Assembly: GCF_020283565.1 (NCBI RefSeq)
Contig: NC_060062.1
Coordinates: forward strand, 29,696,251-29,760,250
Length of the DNA: 64,000 nucleotides
Direction of reading: 5' to 3'
Source of the DNA: Trifolium pratense
Lineage: Eukaryota; Streptophyta; Magnoliopsida; Fabales; Fabaceae
Shown: positions 1 through 11,412 of the stretch, piece after piece
How positions within the stretch are numbered: the first letter of the stretch is position 1
How the letters are laid out: each line of letters starts with the position of its first letter
Notes under the pieces: model-generated
Database searches by the model: none
Told to the model about the DNA's origin: nothing
What the model saw: only the letters and a program-made list of their open reading frames with translations
Position numbers and translations under genes: made by a program

Positions 1-155
1 CCGGTATGGAATACTGCATTTTTAAAACAACTAAGGTTACCTTCGTATAATTTTTAACAAAAGTAACTATATAAATGAAATTACATTGTTAAGTTAAAAC
101 AAATAATTAAACATCAATCTCAAATGGTTTGAGCTAAGTATTTAAAGATTTTAGG
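1..155. other. AT-rich flank, no gene seen
   Basis: No coding potential or recognisable element was found before the hAT insertion. The last 8 bases (attttagg, 148-155) are the left target-site duplication of the next element. Confidence 0.5.
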
Positions 156-707
156 TAGGGATGGCAAAAAAACTCAAACCCGAGAGACACACCCGAACCC
201 AAACTCAAACCCAAGTCAACGGGCAAAACCCGATTTGACTGGGTTTGGGTTTGGGTGACACCCGATAATATGAGTGTGGGTTTGGTATCAGTCAAACCCA
301 CACCCAAAACCCATACACTCACCCGAAATATTTTATAATTACCTAATTACCCCCATAGTCTCCGTCAATTTCCTTGGAAGACCTTAAATTTTAGTTGTAA
401 TTTAATTTCTTGAAAGTCTATGTTGTAATTTCTTGAAAGTCTATGTTTGAATTTCCTTTGAAGACCTTAATTTTAGTTGTAATTTAATTCAAAGTCTATG
501 TTGGAATTTAATTTCTTAAATTTGCAAATTATTTTAAAATGTGCTACGGGTTTGGGTTTGGGTGAAAAAAACCCGAACCCAATGGGTGTGGGCGTGGGTG
601 TTGTTTTGTCACCCGAACATCTTTTGGGTTTGGGTTTGGGTGATGATTTCGGGTGTGGGTTTGGTAACTGTCAAACCCGCACCCATGGGCGCCCGTTGCC
701 ATCCCTA
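156..707. mobile_element. Non-autonomous hAT element
   Basis: The terminal inverted repeats are TAGGGATGGCAA at 156-167 and its complement at 696-707. They are flanked by a perfect 8-bp duplication, attttagg, at 148-155 and 708-715, which is diagnostic of the hAT superfamily. The subterminal 100-150 bp on both sides are packed with GGGTTTGGG/CCCAAACCC-type repeats in both orientations, as is usual for transposase-binding arrays in hAT elements. The centre is AT-rich with no transposase. The short ORFs here come from the repeats and are not genes. The element must have been mobilised in trans. Confidence 0.9.
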
Positions 708-1145
708 ATTTTAGGTGTCCCAGGTTCAATTCTTGGGGAAGGAGAAAATTACTAATATTAACAGCTAAGGTCAAATGCATTAATCAGAGATCTTTTAAAT
801 TTTTCGTTTGTAATCGATAGGTCCTTTAAGTTTTGGAAAAGCAGAAAATTACTAATATTAACAAGGTTAAATTGCACTTTTGGTCTCCTAACTTTCACAA
901 ACTTGTGATTTTGGCCCCCTAACTTTAAAAATAGCACGTTTGGCCCCCTATGTTTAGCCCCTTTTACAAAAGGTCAATTTTGACCAAGTCAATACTGACA
1001 TGGCAGTAACTCAAATGTTACATCATCACTACTTGCCACCTAATAATTAACAAAAAAAAAAAGCAGCATGTGCATTATCCTGCCATTCTGCAACGTTCAT
1101 ATATGCTAGTATTAAGTTCTTCTCTTCCAAATCAACTTCAATCAA

Positions 1146-1292
1146 TTTCAATGTCGTTCTTCTCCCGATTTCATTTTCGTTCTTCTCTCAAATCAATTTC
1201 GTTCTCTGCCAATCTTCAAGCTTCATTATCATTTTATTGTAATTAATTGTTCTGTTCTATGGTTTTGAAATTATATGGCTTTAATTTAATAT
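1146..1292 (+). repeat. 147-bp direct repeat, left copy
   Basis: It is identical by eye to 1745-1891, at a constant offset of 599 bp. The two copies abut the plastid-derived insert on each side, so they look like a long duplication made at its insertion. Removing one copy plus the insert gives a continuous MULE interior. Confidence 0.85.
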
Positions 1293-1744
1293 AGAGTTGA
1301 AGATAGTAAAATAAGAAATTGAAAGATTTCGTTGAAATTGTTCGTTTGGAAATTTCCCGAAAAATTAATCAGGGGTTCTTCTCTCCATCGGAACAACAGC
1401 GCCGTTATGCTCATTACTAAACTTGTTGAAGAGATAAAATAGAACCAAGATATATCTTTTTGATGAGAGGTTGAATCGATCATCAAAAGAAGAATTACAC
1501 CAAAAACGAGGATTAATTCCGGAAAAATAAAACTTCCATCGAAAAGAAGCAAATGAAAGGCTTTCATAAAAATTCTCGTAGACTCGAGAATGAGATTTTC
1601 ATTCTGTACATGTCAAATCATGAATTAGTAATTCCATTGAATCTCCCCCCAAATACCAATTCTTTCGAATTTTCTCTGAAATATTTACAGAATCTCCATG
1701 ACAGGAATAGGACCAAACCTTATTCCATTTTCGTTAAGCAATTC
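1293..1744 (-). pseudogene. ndhB: Nuclear plastid DNA fragment: 5' end of ndhB
   Basis: On the - strand, 1567 down to about 1290 encodes the N-terminal region of plastid NAD(P)H dehydrogenase subunit 2. Recognisable stretches are [40 protein letters not shown] and [18 protein letters not shown]. The true ndhB start lies further upstream, near 1625: the - strand reads ATG ATT TGA CAT GTA CAG, so the normal third codon, Trp, is now a stop. The homology breaks off after the STLY position at the border of the 147-bp repeat. Sequence from about 1630 to 1744 matches the expected plastid leader only by position. ndhB normally encodes a thylakoid NDH-complex subunit of about 510 residues and has an intron. 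This fragment covers only about 110 codons and is a non-functional nuclear plastid insertion (NUPT). Confidence 0.88.
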
Positions 1745-1891
1745 TTTCAATGTCGTTCTTCTCCCGATTTCATTTTCGTTCTTCTCTCAAATCAATTTCG
1801 TTCTCTGCCAATCTTCAAGCTTCATTATCATTTTATTGTAATTAATTGTTCTGTTCTATGGTTTTGAAATTATATGGCTTTAATTTAATAT
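1745..1891 (+). repeat. 147-bp direct repeat, right copy
   Basis: Second copy of 1146-1292, directly after the plastid fragment. See the left copy. Confidence 0.85.
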
Positions 1892-2763
1892 GGTTTTGAA
1901 ATTGGTATGTTCTGTAAAATAAATTCTTTAAATTCTCACATACTGTACCATATACAAGAAGAGGACAATGTGTGAGGACCATTTCCTATATTGAAATGAA
2001 CTTGCCAAAGGCTCACAGGAGCCAACTAGAATCATCAAATTTCTTGTATTGAAATTCATAACCCAACTTAAAGATAAAATGACAAATTGGAAGGCAATAC
2101 AAAATTGAAGAATAATAAATCCACCTAAGATACTCACCTTAACGTCTTAATGTCTTATTGATATATGATTTGTATATTCCTCCTAAGATACTCTTCGTAA
2201 GATACTCTCCTCAATTGTTGCTTAACAATTGAAGAATCGCTGACAGTGTATCAACAAGGCCTTGTCCACATGGAGAAATATATGAATACTGAGAGGAACG
2301 ATGGTAGTATATGGTGATGTTCTTTACAGTTGAGAGATAGTGAAACAGATCAGTTTGGCAAAAAAGTGTCATCAAATTGAGAAAAACAAAATCTTCAATC
2401 TTGATAAAGGTTTGTTTATGGAGTTTCATGGTGTGAGTTGTGGTCTTTCAAGTACTGTGAATTTTTGGAGTTTGATTATGTGTTATTTGAGTGAAGTTTT
2501 TTTTTTCTTTTTCGGATGTCTCAACTCCTTCAATTGCTTTATTTATTTATTTATTTTTGTTAATTATAAGGTGGCAAGTAGTGATGACATGGCATATGAG
2601 TCACTTAAATGACTCTCCACGTCAGCATTGACTTGGTCAAAATTGACCTTTTGCAAAAGGGGCTAAACATAGGGGTCAAAAGTGCTATTTTTAAAGTTAG
2701 AGGGCCAAAATCGCAAGTTTGTGAAAGTTAGGGGGCCAAAAGTGCAATTTAACCTATTAACAA

Positions 2764-3269
2764 CTAAGGTCAAATGTATTTAGAAATCTTTTAAATTTTG
2801 CATTTGTAATAAATATATCATTTAAGTTTCTAATTTATTAATGCACCGTTATCCTTTCAGCCTCCGTTATAAAAGTGTCGACATTACGGCAAGGTCGTGT
2901 AGACCGATTTTGAGGCCACTAACAAATTAATACTTTAAAAGATCTAATAGTATAATATATAGTTAATTTATATACTTACCTTTCAACTTTATTGAGTATG
3001 AAAAACTTCATTATTATCTATTTATCTTCTATCAATTACTCACATTTTTTTTTTGGTACAAACTCACATATTTATTCTATAAATTCACTTCTATATAATG
3101 TCACTTTTTCTAACAATATAAGAGATCGAGCTCTTCTAGAATATTTCTTTTTTTACAGATGTAGAATTACTAGTTAAAAAGTGAAAAAATTAAGTATTAA
3201 TATTTTAATCATCAATAATTTATTATTCATTTTATATTACCTTCACTTAGCACTTTATAATTTTTATAA
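2764..3269. other. AT-rich intergenic sequence
   Basis: No gene was found. It contains the remainder of the 100-bp duplication and one possible tail-only insertion: actcacat at 3038-3045 and 3062-3069 flanks T9-GGTACAA. Confidence 0.5.
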
Positions 3270-3344
3270 TTTGTTATTCAGTTAAAAAAATTTAAAAGAC
3301 AAATTTGTTAGCTAGAAAACTATGGTAATTTCATTTTTGAATTC

Positions 3345-5889
3345 ATGAGAGTTAGAGAGAGAGGGAGGAGCGCAGTCCCTAGGGCACACCTAGGGCAGCC
3401 GCATCGGTCATCGCCTTCACCGGAAGTAAGGCAGAAATGGGGGGATGTTTCGATCGATAGCGGAGAATGGACCGAGGTGAGACGGCGAGGTCGGAAAGGG
3501 CGTAGAGAGGAAGGCAGAGGTTGCTTCTCTTCTCAGCATACCAGACGGTGCAATTTTTCAAGATCGATTTCTTCATCCAGGATTCAAAACTTTTACGATC
3601 AATATCACTCTCCTAAACATCGCACGCATAATCATAACCGACCTGGGAGATTCAAGTCACGTTACAGTGGTGATCGGCGTGATTTTGTGCGACGTGGATG
3701 TGGATTTCATCAAACCGATCATGATGCTTCAAGGTTGCGCTCGCGCTCTGCTTCAAACAATGGACGGTGGTTGTACGATCGTTGCGATTCCTGAACAGGA
3801 CGGCGATCTGTTTCTAATCAAGGACGGTGGCTGCATCAACGTGATTCTGAGGAGAAAGAAGGTTGGTACCGTCGTGATTCTGGGTGTAATCGTCACAACC
3901 ACCACTCAAATTCCTCCCATCGGCGCCGGCGGTTGAATCATCAAGGAGAACGAAGGTTTTTGGAGGATGGGAAGGTTAGAAGAAGATCACAGCAACATGG
4001 GGGTTGTGATGTTAGCAGGTCAAAGAAGCTTGATGATGGTGGAGGTGTGATTGAAGGAGGCAAGAATGGGGCTGTTGGTGTGGTTGAACGTGGTAATGAG
4101 AAAGAGGTTGGTGGTGATGTTAGTGGTGGCCTCAAGCACCGTGATGACATTGTTTTGGGTTCGAACCTTAAACGGTACGTCTCTTTTTATTTTTCTAATT
4201 TTCCGGCGCAACTTCCTAAGTTTTATTTAAGAAAAGGTTTTGAAGTTTGCGGCATGTTGGAGGATGTGTACGTTGCTAAAAAGAGGAATAAGTATGGGCA
4301 ACCCTATGGCTTCGTCAAATTCTCTAATGTTAAGAATGTGTCTAAAATGACGAGTGCTTTGAACAATGTCTGGTTTGGTAATTTCCGCGTTAAAGCAAGT
4401 GTGGCTATGTTTGAACGTAGCGATTCGAGGGCGGGTAGTAGAATGGAGTCTCAAAAGGCTGAAAAGGAACAAGTTGATGCTCCATTATCGCAGGATGGGA
4501 AGCAAGAATCCCTGAGGCTTGAAGTACCCAAAATTAATGTGGAGGACTTAAAGATGCCGGAGCGACTATCTCAACACGAAGGTGTCTGTGCTCCAAGAGT
4601 GGAGATGGAGACACGAGCCCCTACAGAAGGAGTGCGGGTGGGGGACATCGTTGTAGAGCTGGGGGCGAGAAAGGTTAATTTAACCCATAAGAAAGCCCAT
4701 AAAGTGGGGATCTTGCCGCTCCCTTCTAAGGCTGAATTGCAAGCAGCCACTGTGAAGGATAGTAGATGCTTTATGAAGTGCTACCGCACAAAACCTGTTG
4801 ATGCGAAGTGGGCTAGCAATGGTGTTGTGGCTACCATTAGAAATGGAGAGGCGGTACCTTTGGTACATGAAAGAATAGTGGATGCAGGTTTTAATGATCT
4901 GGTTCTTATTCCTATGGGGGCTGACAAAGTTTTCTTGCGTAGCTTGGCGGGTGGCGATGCTATGGGGACGGTGAATAACGCCAAAGAGTTTTTCCAACTA
5001 TTCTTTTCGAATTGGTGTCGATGGGAATCAGATGCACAGCCTTATCGTAGAGGTGCGTGGGTTCGCCTTTACGGGATCCCACTTCATGCTTGGAACGAGG
5101 AATTTTTCAAGCTTTGTGTTTTAGACTGTGGCCGTTTTCTGCGCACGGATTGTTGCTCAGCTGAAAAGGACAGGCTTGATTTTGCGCGGGTCTTGTTAGC
5201 TACACCCGACCTGGAGATCATTAACCGAGTTGAGAGTATTCTGGTGGATGGTGGTAAGGTGGAGGTTAAGATTGTGGAGGAGTGGGGGTATGCCTTGGGA
5301 GAAGACTTTTGTCTTGTTGAGGAGGAAAGCGGGTCGGAGGCGGCTCAATCGGAGTGTGGCGAGGGTCATGTGGATCCGGAAGTTAGTCGTGATGTTGACT
5401 TGTTGATTAACAATATCACAGAAGGGTTAGAGGGTGAGGCTTGTGTTGAGGTTCAAGGTTTGCGTAAGGAAGAACCCTTACTTAAGCTGAATGACAGGGA
5501 ACCTGAGTTGGAGCAGAAACTCGATTCTCCGTGTTCAGGATTTAGGGTAAATAGTGTTATACCCCCCTGCAAAATAGACGAGTTTTGCGTTACCCCCCTG
5601 CAAAATATTTTTTTGAGATTACCCCCCTGCAATGTCAAGATTCTTTGCGTTACCCCCCTGGCTTAACAAGTGGGCATATGACATGGAAGAATCTTGACGT
5701 GGCATGACACGTGGAAATTAATTTATTTTTTATTTATTTTTAATTGCCAACTCATTAATTAATGTGGGTTTTTAATTAAAAAAATGAAGAAAAAAAACTT
5801 AAAAGTTGTTATATTTTTATGAACTTACTTAAAAGAAAGTTTTGTTTTTTTTTTTGACTAAAAGTTGTTATTATATATAAAAAAAAAAT

Positions 5890-5940
<51 letters not shown>

Positions 5941-6110
5941 ACTAAAAATAGAGTAACCAAAAAAAAAATGAAGATGAAAAAAAACTAATAATAATAATAG
6001 TAACCAAAAAACTAATAATAATAATAATAATAATAATATATAATAACAGTAATAATAATAGTAATATATAATAATAGTAATAATAATAATAATAATAATA
6101 TATAATAATA

Positions 6111-6147
<37 letters not shown>

Positions 6148-6160
6148 GTAACCAAAAAAC

Positions 6161-6193
<33 letters not shown>

Positions 6194-6383
6194 AGTAATC
6201 AAAAAAAAAAAAACTGCAGTCACATATTTTAACTAATATAACCAAAAAAAAACTGCAATCACATATTTTAACTAATAATAATATTAGTTATTATTATTAT
6301 TATTATTATTAGTTTTTTGGTTACTATTATTATTATTAGTTTTTTTTCATCTTCGTTTTTTTTTTTGTTACTCTATTATTAGT

Positions 6384-6472
<89 letters not shown>

Positions 6473-7539
6473 AATTTTTTTTATATATATAATAACAACT
6501 TTTAGTCAAAAAAAAAAAAAACAAAACTTTCTTTTAAGTAAGTTCATAAAAATATAACAACTTTTAAGTTTTTTTTTTCATTTTTTTAATTAAAACCCCA
6601 CATTAATTAATGAGTTGGCAATTAAAAATAAATAAAAAATAAATTAATTTCCACGTGTCATGCCACGTCAAGATTCTTCCATGTCATATGCCCACTTGTT
6701 AAGCCAGGGGGGTAACGCAAAGAATCTTGACATTGCAGGGGGGTAATCTCAAAAAAATATTTTGCAGGGGGGTAACGCAAAACTCGCCTATTTTGCAGGG
6801 GGGTATAACACTATTTACCCCAGGATTTATTAATGTTGGGATTTTCTCTAATGTGAAGTCGAGCTCTCAGGATCAAGTTGTTGGGCCAGATAGCCCATCT
6901 GTTGTGGTACAGGCTCAGGATCGTCCCCCTGTTCGAACGCTCCGTGTTAAACGTACGAATTCTTGTCCGCCTGAGGCGAGACGTTCCGTCATTTCGGGGC
7001 CGTGGAGTTTGGAATGACTAAATGATCAGAATCATGGGGATGCTGGCGTGATTTTTTCAGCGAGGAAAAAAGGGAGGAAGGGAAACTGTCCTGATGTGAA
7101 TCTTATTTCGAAAGGGCAACAGGACCCTTTGAAAATGAAGGCTAGTGGGGTTCTTCGTCACCCGCTACACAGTATTAAAAAAGTTGCTAGGATGCCAACT
7201 AAAGATCGTCGAGAGGTTCTAAAAGTTTTAAAAAAAAGTGTCCGGCGGCGCAGGGGTGGGGATGATGTCAGTCGCTCTTGTACAGTGAGTCGCCAAGTCG
7301 CTACTGGAGAGTCTTCCTCATCCGGATCAATTAATAATGATTGGACAAACTGGGTGGCTGTTCAAGGAAATGATCAAATGGCAGTGGACGATGTTTGGGG
7401 TATAGGGAAAGCGATAGGGCTTAAGTTTAAGGGAGACAACGTGAACATGTTTAATATTTTGTCCAGGGCGGGCAAAGGCAAGAAGGATAACTCAGGTCGG
7501 GGCTCGGTGGGAGGCCCTCGAAGTGTGCGAGGGTGCTAG
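3345..7539 (+). pseudogene. LINE ORF1 (RNA-binding, RRM plus DUF4283-like)
   Basis: One reading frame runs from ATG 3345 to the stop at 7537-7539, broken by TGA at 3792 and 7015 and by the MULE at 5545-6820. Across the MULE the frame is kept: codon phase at 5544 matches 6830 once one TSD copy is discounted. The total is about 969 codons. The N-terminus is Arg/Gly/Ser-rich and basic. An RRM-like fold lies at codons ~275-357 (YVSFYFSNFP, then YGFVKFSNV). A DUF4283-like region is at ~474-622 (GAWVRLYGIPLHAWNEEFF). The C-terminus is basic and ends with NMFNILSRAG, a motif seen near the end of plant LINE ORF1 proteins. The product would coat LINE RNA. Both internal stops are TGA, as expected from methyl-C decay of CGA. 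Confidence 0.85.
5545..6820. mobile_element. Foldback MULE inserted in LINE ORF1
   Basis: The ends are GGGTAAATAGTGTTATACCC and its complement. A perfect 9-bp duplication, caggattta, is at 5536-5544 and 6821-6829. The inverted arms are about 500 bp each and nearly identical, so almost the whole element is a palindrome. Each arm starts with four tandem ACCCCCCTG motifs, at 5561, 5592, 5621 and 5652, mirrored at 6804, 6773, 6744 and 6713. The centre is (TA)n and (AAT)n microsatellite. Long Ile/Tyr ORFs on the - strand are artefacts of these repeats. There is no transposase. It is younger than the LINE it interrupts. Confidence 0.92.
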
Positions 7540-7583
7540 TTGGTGTGTTTTTTCTGCTTTGTTTGGGGGACGAGTGTTTGTGA

Positions 7584-10500
7584 ATGAAGATCGTGTCTTG
7601 GAATATAAGAGGGTTGGGTGGGTTAGAGAAGCGGAAGGAAGTCGGCAAATTGGTGGGAGATCTGAAACCCTTTATTCTCTGTTTGCAGGAGACGAAGTTA
7701 CAAATCTGTGATGTTCTTCTTTGTTCTAATCTTTGGGGTAGCTCTTGTCATGGTTTCTCTTATCGTCCGTCGGTGGGAGCCTCGGGCGGGATCCTAACTA
7801 TGTGGGATTCTTCTGAGGTGGAGATGTGGTGGACGGAGAGTCGTGAGCATGTGCTGTGGTGTCATGGTCGCTTCACTAAGTCTGGAGAGGAGTTTTTTGT
7901 GGCGAACATCTATGCCCCTTGTGACGATTTGGTTAAGCAACGGTTGTGGGAGTCTATCTCGGAGCGGCTCCACTCGTTAGCGGGGAAGAACGTATGTGTT
8001 TGTGGGGATTTTAATGCGGTGAAACATGTGGATGAACGACGATCGGTTCGAGGTGGCCATCGTTCCTTAGATCACGTTCCTTTCAGTCGGTTCATTGAAG
8101 ATAATACCTTGGTTGATCTCCCATTAATTGGTCGTAAGTTTACTTGGTATAAAGGGGATGGTTACTCTATGAGCCGTCTAGATAGATTTCTCCTTTCTGA
8201 GGAATGGTGTTTGGCCTGGCCTAACTGTAGGCAGGTAGCCAGGTTGCGAGGGTTATCTGACCACTGCCCTCTGGTCTTATCAGCGAATGAGGATGATTGG
8301 GGTCCTCGTCCGTCTAGGATGCTTAAGTGTTGGAAGGATGTGCCTGGCTATCATTCGTTCGTGAAAGAGAGGTGGAATTCGCTTCAGGTCGATGGTTGGG
8401 GTGGTTATGTGCTGAAGGAAAAACTTAAGTTAATTAAGGCAGGACTGAAAGAGTGGCATATGACTCACACTCAAAACCTTCCTAGTCGTATTGAAACGTT
8501 GAAAGCTAGGCTTTCGGCCCTTGATGAGAAGAGTGAGGAAGAGGCTCTTTCTGAGGAGGAGTTAGTGGAGTTTCAGGGGGTTTCGTTGGATATTCACTCG
8601 CTTTCGCGGCTGCATGCTAGCATTAGTTGGCAACAATCCCGTTCGTTGTGGCTTAAGGATGGAGATGCTAACTCAAAGTATTTTCATTCGGTTTTGGCGA
8701 GCCGCCATCGTAGGAACGCTATGTCTGCTATTCAAGTGGATGGGGTTACTCTTGAGGGTGTTGAACCGATTAGGCAGACAGTGTTTTCGCATTTTGAGTC
8801 TCACTTTAAGGCTTCTAACGTAAATCGGCTCGGGGTGGATGATCTCCAGTTTAAAAGATTGAACTATGTGGAGAATGGTAGTTTAATTAAATCTTTCACG
8901 GAGGCAGAAGTGAAATCCGCTGTGTGAGATTGTGATAGTTTTAAAAGCCCTGGTCCCGACGGGATTAATTTTGGTTTCATTAAAGACTTCTGGGCTGAAT
9001 TGAGGGGCGACATTATGCGTTTTATCTCCGAATTCCACCGGAATGGAAAGCTTGCTAAGGGTATAAATTCTACTTTTATAGCTCTAATTCCTAAAGTTGA
9101 TAGTCCCCAAAGGTTGAACGATTTTCGGCCTATATCGCTTGTGGGATGCCTTTATAAAATTTTGGCAAAGGTTTTAGCGAATAGGTTGCGTCTTGTGATT
9201 GGGAGCGTGATTTCTGAGGCTCAAACGGCGTTCGTAAAGGACAGGCAAATCCTTGATGGCATTCTTGTTGCAAATGAGGTGGTGGATGAGGCACGAAGGT
9301 CTAAAAAGGAACTTATGCTGTTCAAGGTTGATTTCGAGAAAGCGTACGACTCGGTAGACTGGGGCTATTTGGATGATATTATGGAGAGAATGTCTTTTCC
9401 TGTCTTATGGAGGAAATGGATTAGAGAGTGTGTTTGTACGGCTACGGCGTCAGTTTTAGTTAACGGTAGTCCGACTGATGAGTTCCCTCTTAGGCGTGGT
9501 CTGCGGCAAGGCGACCCGTTGTCTCCTTTTCTTTTTCTCTTGGCTGCTGAGGGTCTCAATGTGTTAATGGAGGCTATGGTAGCGCGTAATTTGTTTACGG
9601 GGTATAACATTGGCGAGCAGGGTTTGGTTTCGGTATCGCACCTTCAGTTTGTAGATGATACTCTTCTACTAGGGGTTAAAAGTTGGGCAAATGTTCGGGC
9701 TTTGCGAGCTGTTCTTGTGCTTTTTGAGACTATGTCAGGTCTGAAGGTTAACTTTAATAAAAGCATGTTGGTTGGGGTTAATATTTCTGATTCCTGGTTG
9801 GGCGAAGCTGCGTCTGTTCTGTGCTATAAGGTGGGAAAGATCCCTTTCCTTTATTTGGGTCTTCAGATTGGGGGTGATCCGAGGCGTCTGAGTTTTTGGG
9901 ATCCGGTGTTGCATCGAATAAAGAATAGATTGTCTGGGTGGAAGAGTCGCTTCTTGTCTTTTGGTGGTCGTCTGGTTCTGTTGAGATCTGTCTTGACCTC
10001 TCTACCTGTCTATGCTCTTTCCTTCTTCAAAGCTCCCTCAGGTATTATTTCCTCTATTGATTCTCTTTTCATTAAATTTTTTTGGGGGGGGGTGTGAGGA
10101 TTCTAGGAAAATTTCTTGGGTTAGTTGGAAATCGATCAGTTTACCTAAGGAGAGTGGAGGTTTGGGGGTCAGGCGGTTGAAGGAGTTTAATCAGGCCCTT
10201 TTGGGCAAGTGGTGCTGGAGGATGTTGGTGGACAGCGGGGGTTTGTGGTTTAGAGTGTTGGCAGCTAGGTATGGGGTTGAGAGAGGTAGAATTCGGGATG
10301 GAGGTCGGAGGGGGTCTCTGTGGTGGAGGGAGATAGTGCGTATTAGGGAGGGAGGCGGCGAGTCAGGGGACAGGTGGTTCAGAGAGCATGCTGTGAGGAG
10401 GGTGGGGGACGGTTCAGAGACTTTTTTCTGGACCGATCCCTGGGTGGATGGTATTCCGTTATGTGAGCGTTTTGGGCGCCTGTTTGTTTTAACGGCAAAC

Positions 10501-11274
10501 AAATCGTGTACGGTGGCTGAGATGTTTGCTTTAGGGTGGGGCGCGAATGGAGGGGCGTGGGAGTGGCGGAGGCAGTTGCGGGCGTGGGAGGAGGAGATGT
10601 TAGGGGAGTGTCAGTCTTTACATTCTAACATTTCTTTGCAGGCCTTTTCTGTAGACAGGTGGCAGTGGCATCCCGATCCTGACACTGGTTATACTGTTAG
10701 GGGGGCTTACCAGCTCTTGATATCTCATGCTTTGGTCACTATGGATGTTGCGGATAATCTCATTTGGCACCCGCAGGTTCCTTTGAAGGTATCCATTCTT
10801 GCGTGGCGGTTATTGCGAGACAGGCTGCCCACGAGAGTGAATCTAGTTTCTCGACGGGTTTTATCTCCTACAGCTCACATGTGTGTTTTTGGATGTGGTG
10901 AAGCTGAGTCGGCTCATCATTTATTCATTTCTTGCGGTTTTGTTGGATCTCTATGGGATTTAGTTCGGTCGTGGATTGACATTCCTTTGGTGGATTTAGT
11001 TTCTTTGCGTGATCACTTTATTCAGTTCACATCTTCAGCAGGTGAATCTCGAGCGCGTCGTTCTTTCCTACAGCTCATTTGGCTTGCTTGTATTTGGGTT
11101 GTATGGACTGAGAGAAATCACCGATTGTTCAGAGGCTCAGCAGATTCGCCCCATATTTTGATGGACAAGATCAAGCTGTTTTCATTTAGGTGGTTGAAGT
11201 CGACGAGCATTACGTTAGCTTTAAACTACCACAGTTGGTGGTCTAGTCCTCGACTTTGTTTGGGTCTTGTTTGA
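7584..11274 (+). pseudogene. LINE ORF2 (endonuclease, reverse transcriptase)
   Basis: ATG 7584 opens an apurinic-type endonuclease domain: SWNIRGLGG, QETKLQ, GDFNAV and SDHCPLVL, residues 1-230. The reverse transcriptase covers residues ~490-800, with FRPISLVGCLYKI, DFEKAYDSVDW, RGLRQGDPLSPFLF and the catalytic FVDD box. A zinc-binding RVT region (IWHPQVPLKVSILAWRLL, then CVFGCGEAESAHHLFISC) is near residues 1055-1140. The full length would be about 1230 residues, usual for plant L1 elements. Two lesions are present. TGA at 8925-8927 falls just before DCDSFKSPGPDG, where Trp is usual. One extra G in the G9 run at 10084-10092 moves the remainder into another frame, which then runs open to 11274. 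The protein would nick DNA and copy LINE RNA in the nucleus. Confidence 0.92.
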
Positions 11275-11412
11275 CTGTTGTAATTGTTTTGTTTTTTATT
11301 CTTCTTGTAAACTTTTGTAGTCTATCTTGGTACGTCTTGTGCCAGGGAGACTGATTTGGTTAATATATATATCTCATTTTGGCTTGTTCAAAAAAAAATT
11401 TGTTATTCAGTT

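Larger units (their letters stand above)
865..2754. mobile_element. Non-autonomous Mutator-like element carrying plastid DNA
   Basis: The TIR starts GGTTAAATTGCACTTTTGG and ends in its complement at 2754. An exact 9-bp duplication, tattaacaa, is at 856-864 and 2755-2763, which points to the Mutator superfamily. The TIRs extend about 190 bp imperfectly. Each begins with spaced GG(T/C)CYCCT motifs at element positions 18, 49 and 78. No transposase is encoded. The interior holds a plastid ndhB fragment (about 1293-1744) between two 147-bp direct repeats, and about 860 bp of unrecognised sequence to its right. It can be called Pack-MULE-like in the loose sense that it carries foreign DNA. Confidence 0.85.
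741..2830 (+). repeat. 100-bp tandem duplication, second copy split by a MULE
   Basis: Copy 1 is 741-840. Copy 2 starts at 841 (gcagaaaatt) and resumes at about 2764 (ctaaggtcaaatg) after the MULE. Joining 841-864 to 2764 onward regenerates the order of copy 1, so the duplication came before the transposon. The two copies have diverged by several substitutions. Confidence 0.75.
3284..11398 (+). mobile_element. Full-length L1-type LINE retrotransposon, decayed
   Basis: It is bounded by a direct repeat, tttgttattcagtt, at 3270-3283 and 11399-11412, with an A8 tail at 11391-11398; this is typical target-primed reverse transcription. The order is a short leader, ORF1 (3345-7539, interrupted), ORF2 (7584-11274) and a 3' UTR of about 115 bp ending GGCTTGTTC-An. 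The damage is limited: two in-frame TGA stops in ORF1, one TGA and one single-base shift in a G9 run in ORF2, and a 1276-bp MULE inside ORF1. Without that MULE the element is about 6.8 kb. A 160-bp tail of a related LINE lies at 28276-28435. Confidence 0.93.

Noticed and set aside
541..690. GGGTTTGGGTTTGGG runs that resemble plant telomere repeats (TTTAGGG)
   Set aside because: The unit is not TTTAGGG, the runs occur in both orientations, and they lie inside a hAT element with a perfect TSD.
1286..1567. A functional nuclear ndhB gene
   Set aside because: Only about 110 codons remain, there is a stop at codon 3 of the true start, and it is embedded in a transposon.
3379..5638. Several - strand ORFs (such as 3941-4150, 4680-4997)
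   Set aside because: They are antisense shadows of LINE ORF1.
5942..6524. Long Ile/Tyr-rich open frames on the - strand
   Set aside because: They are translations of (TA)n and (AAT)n microsatellites in the foldback MULE.
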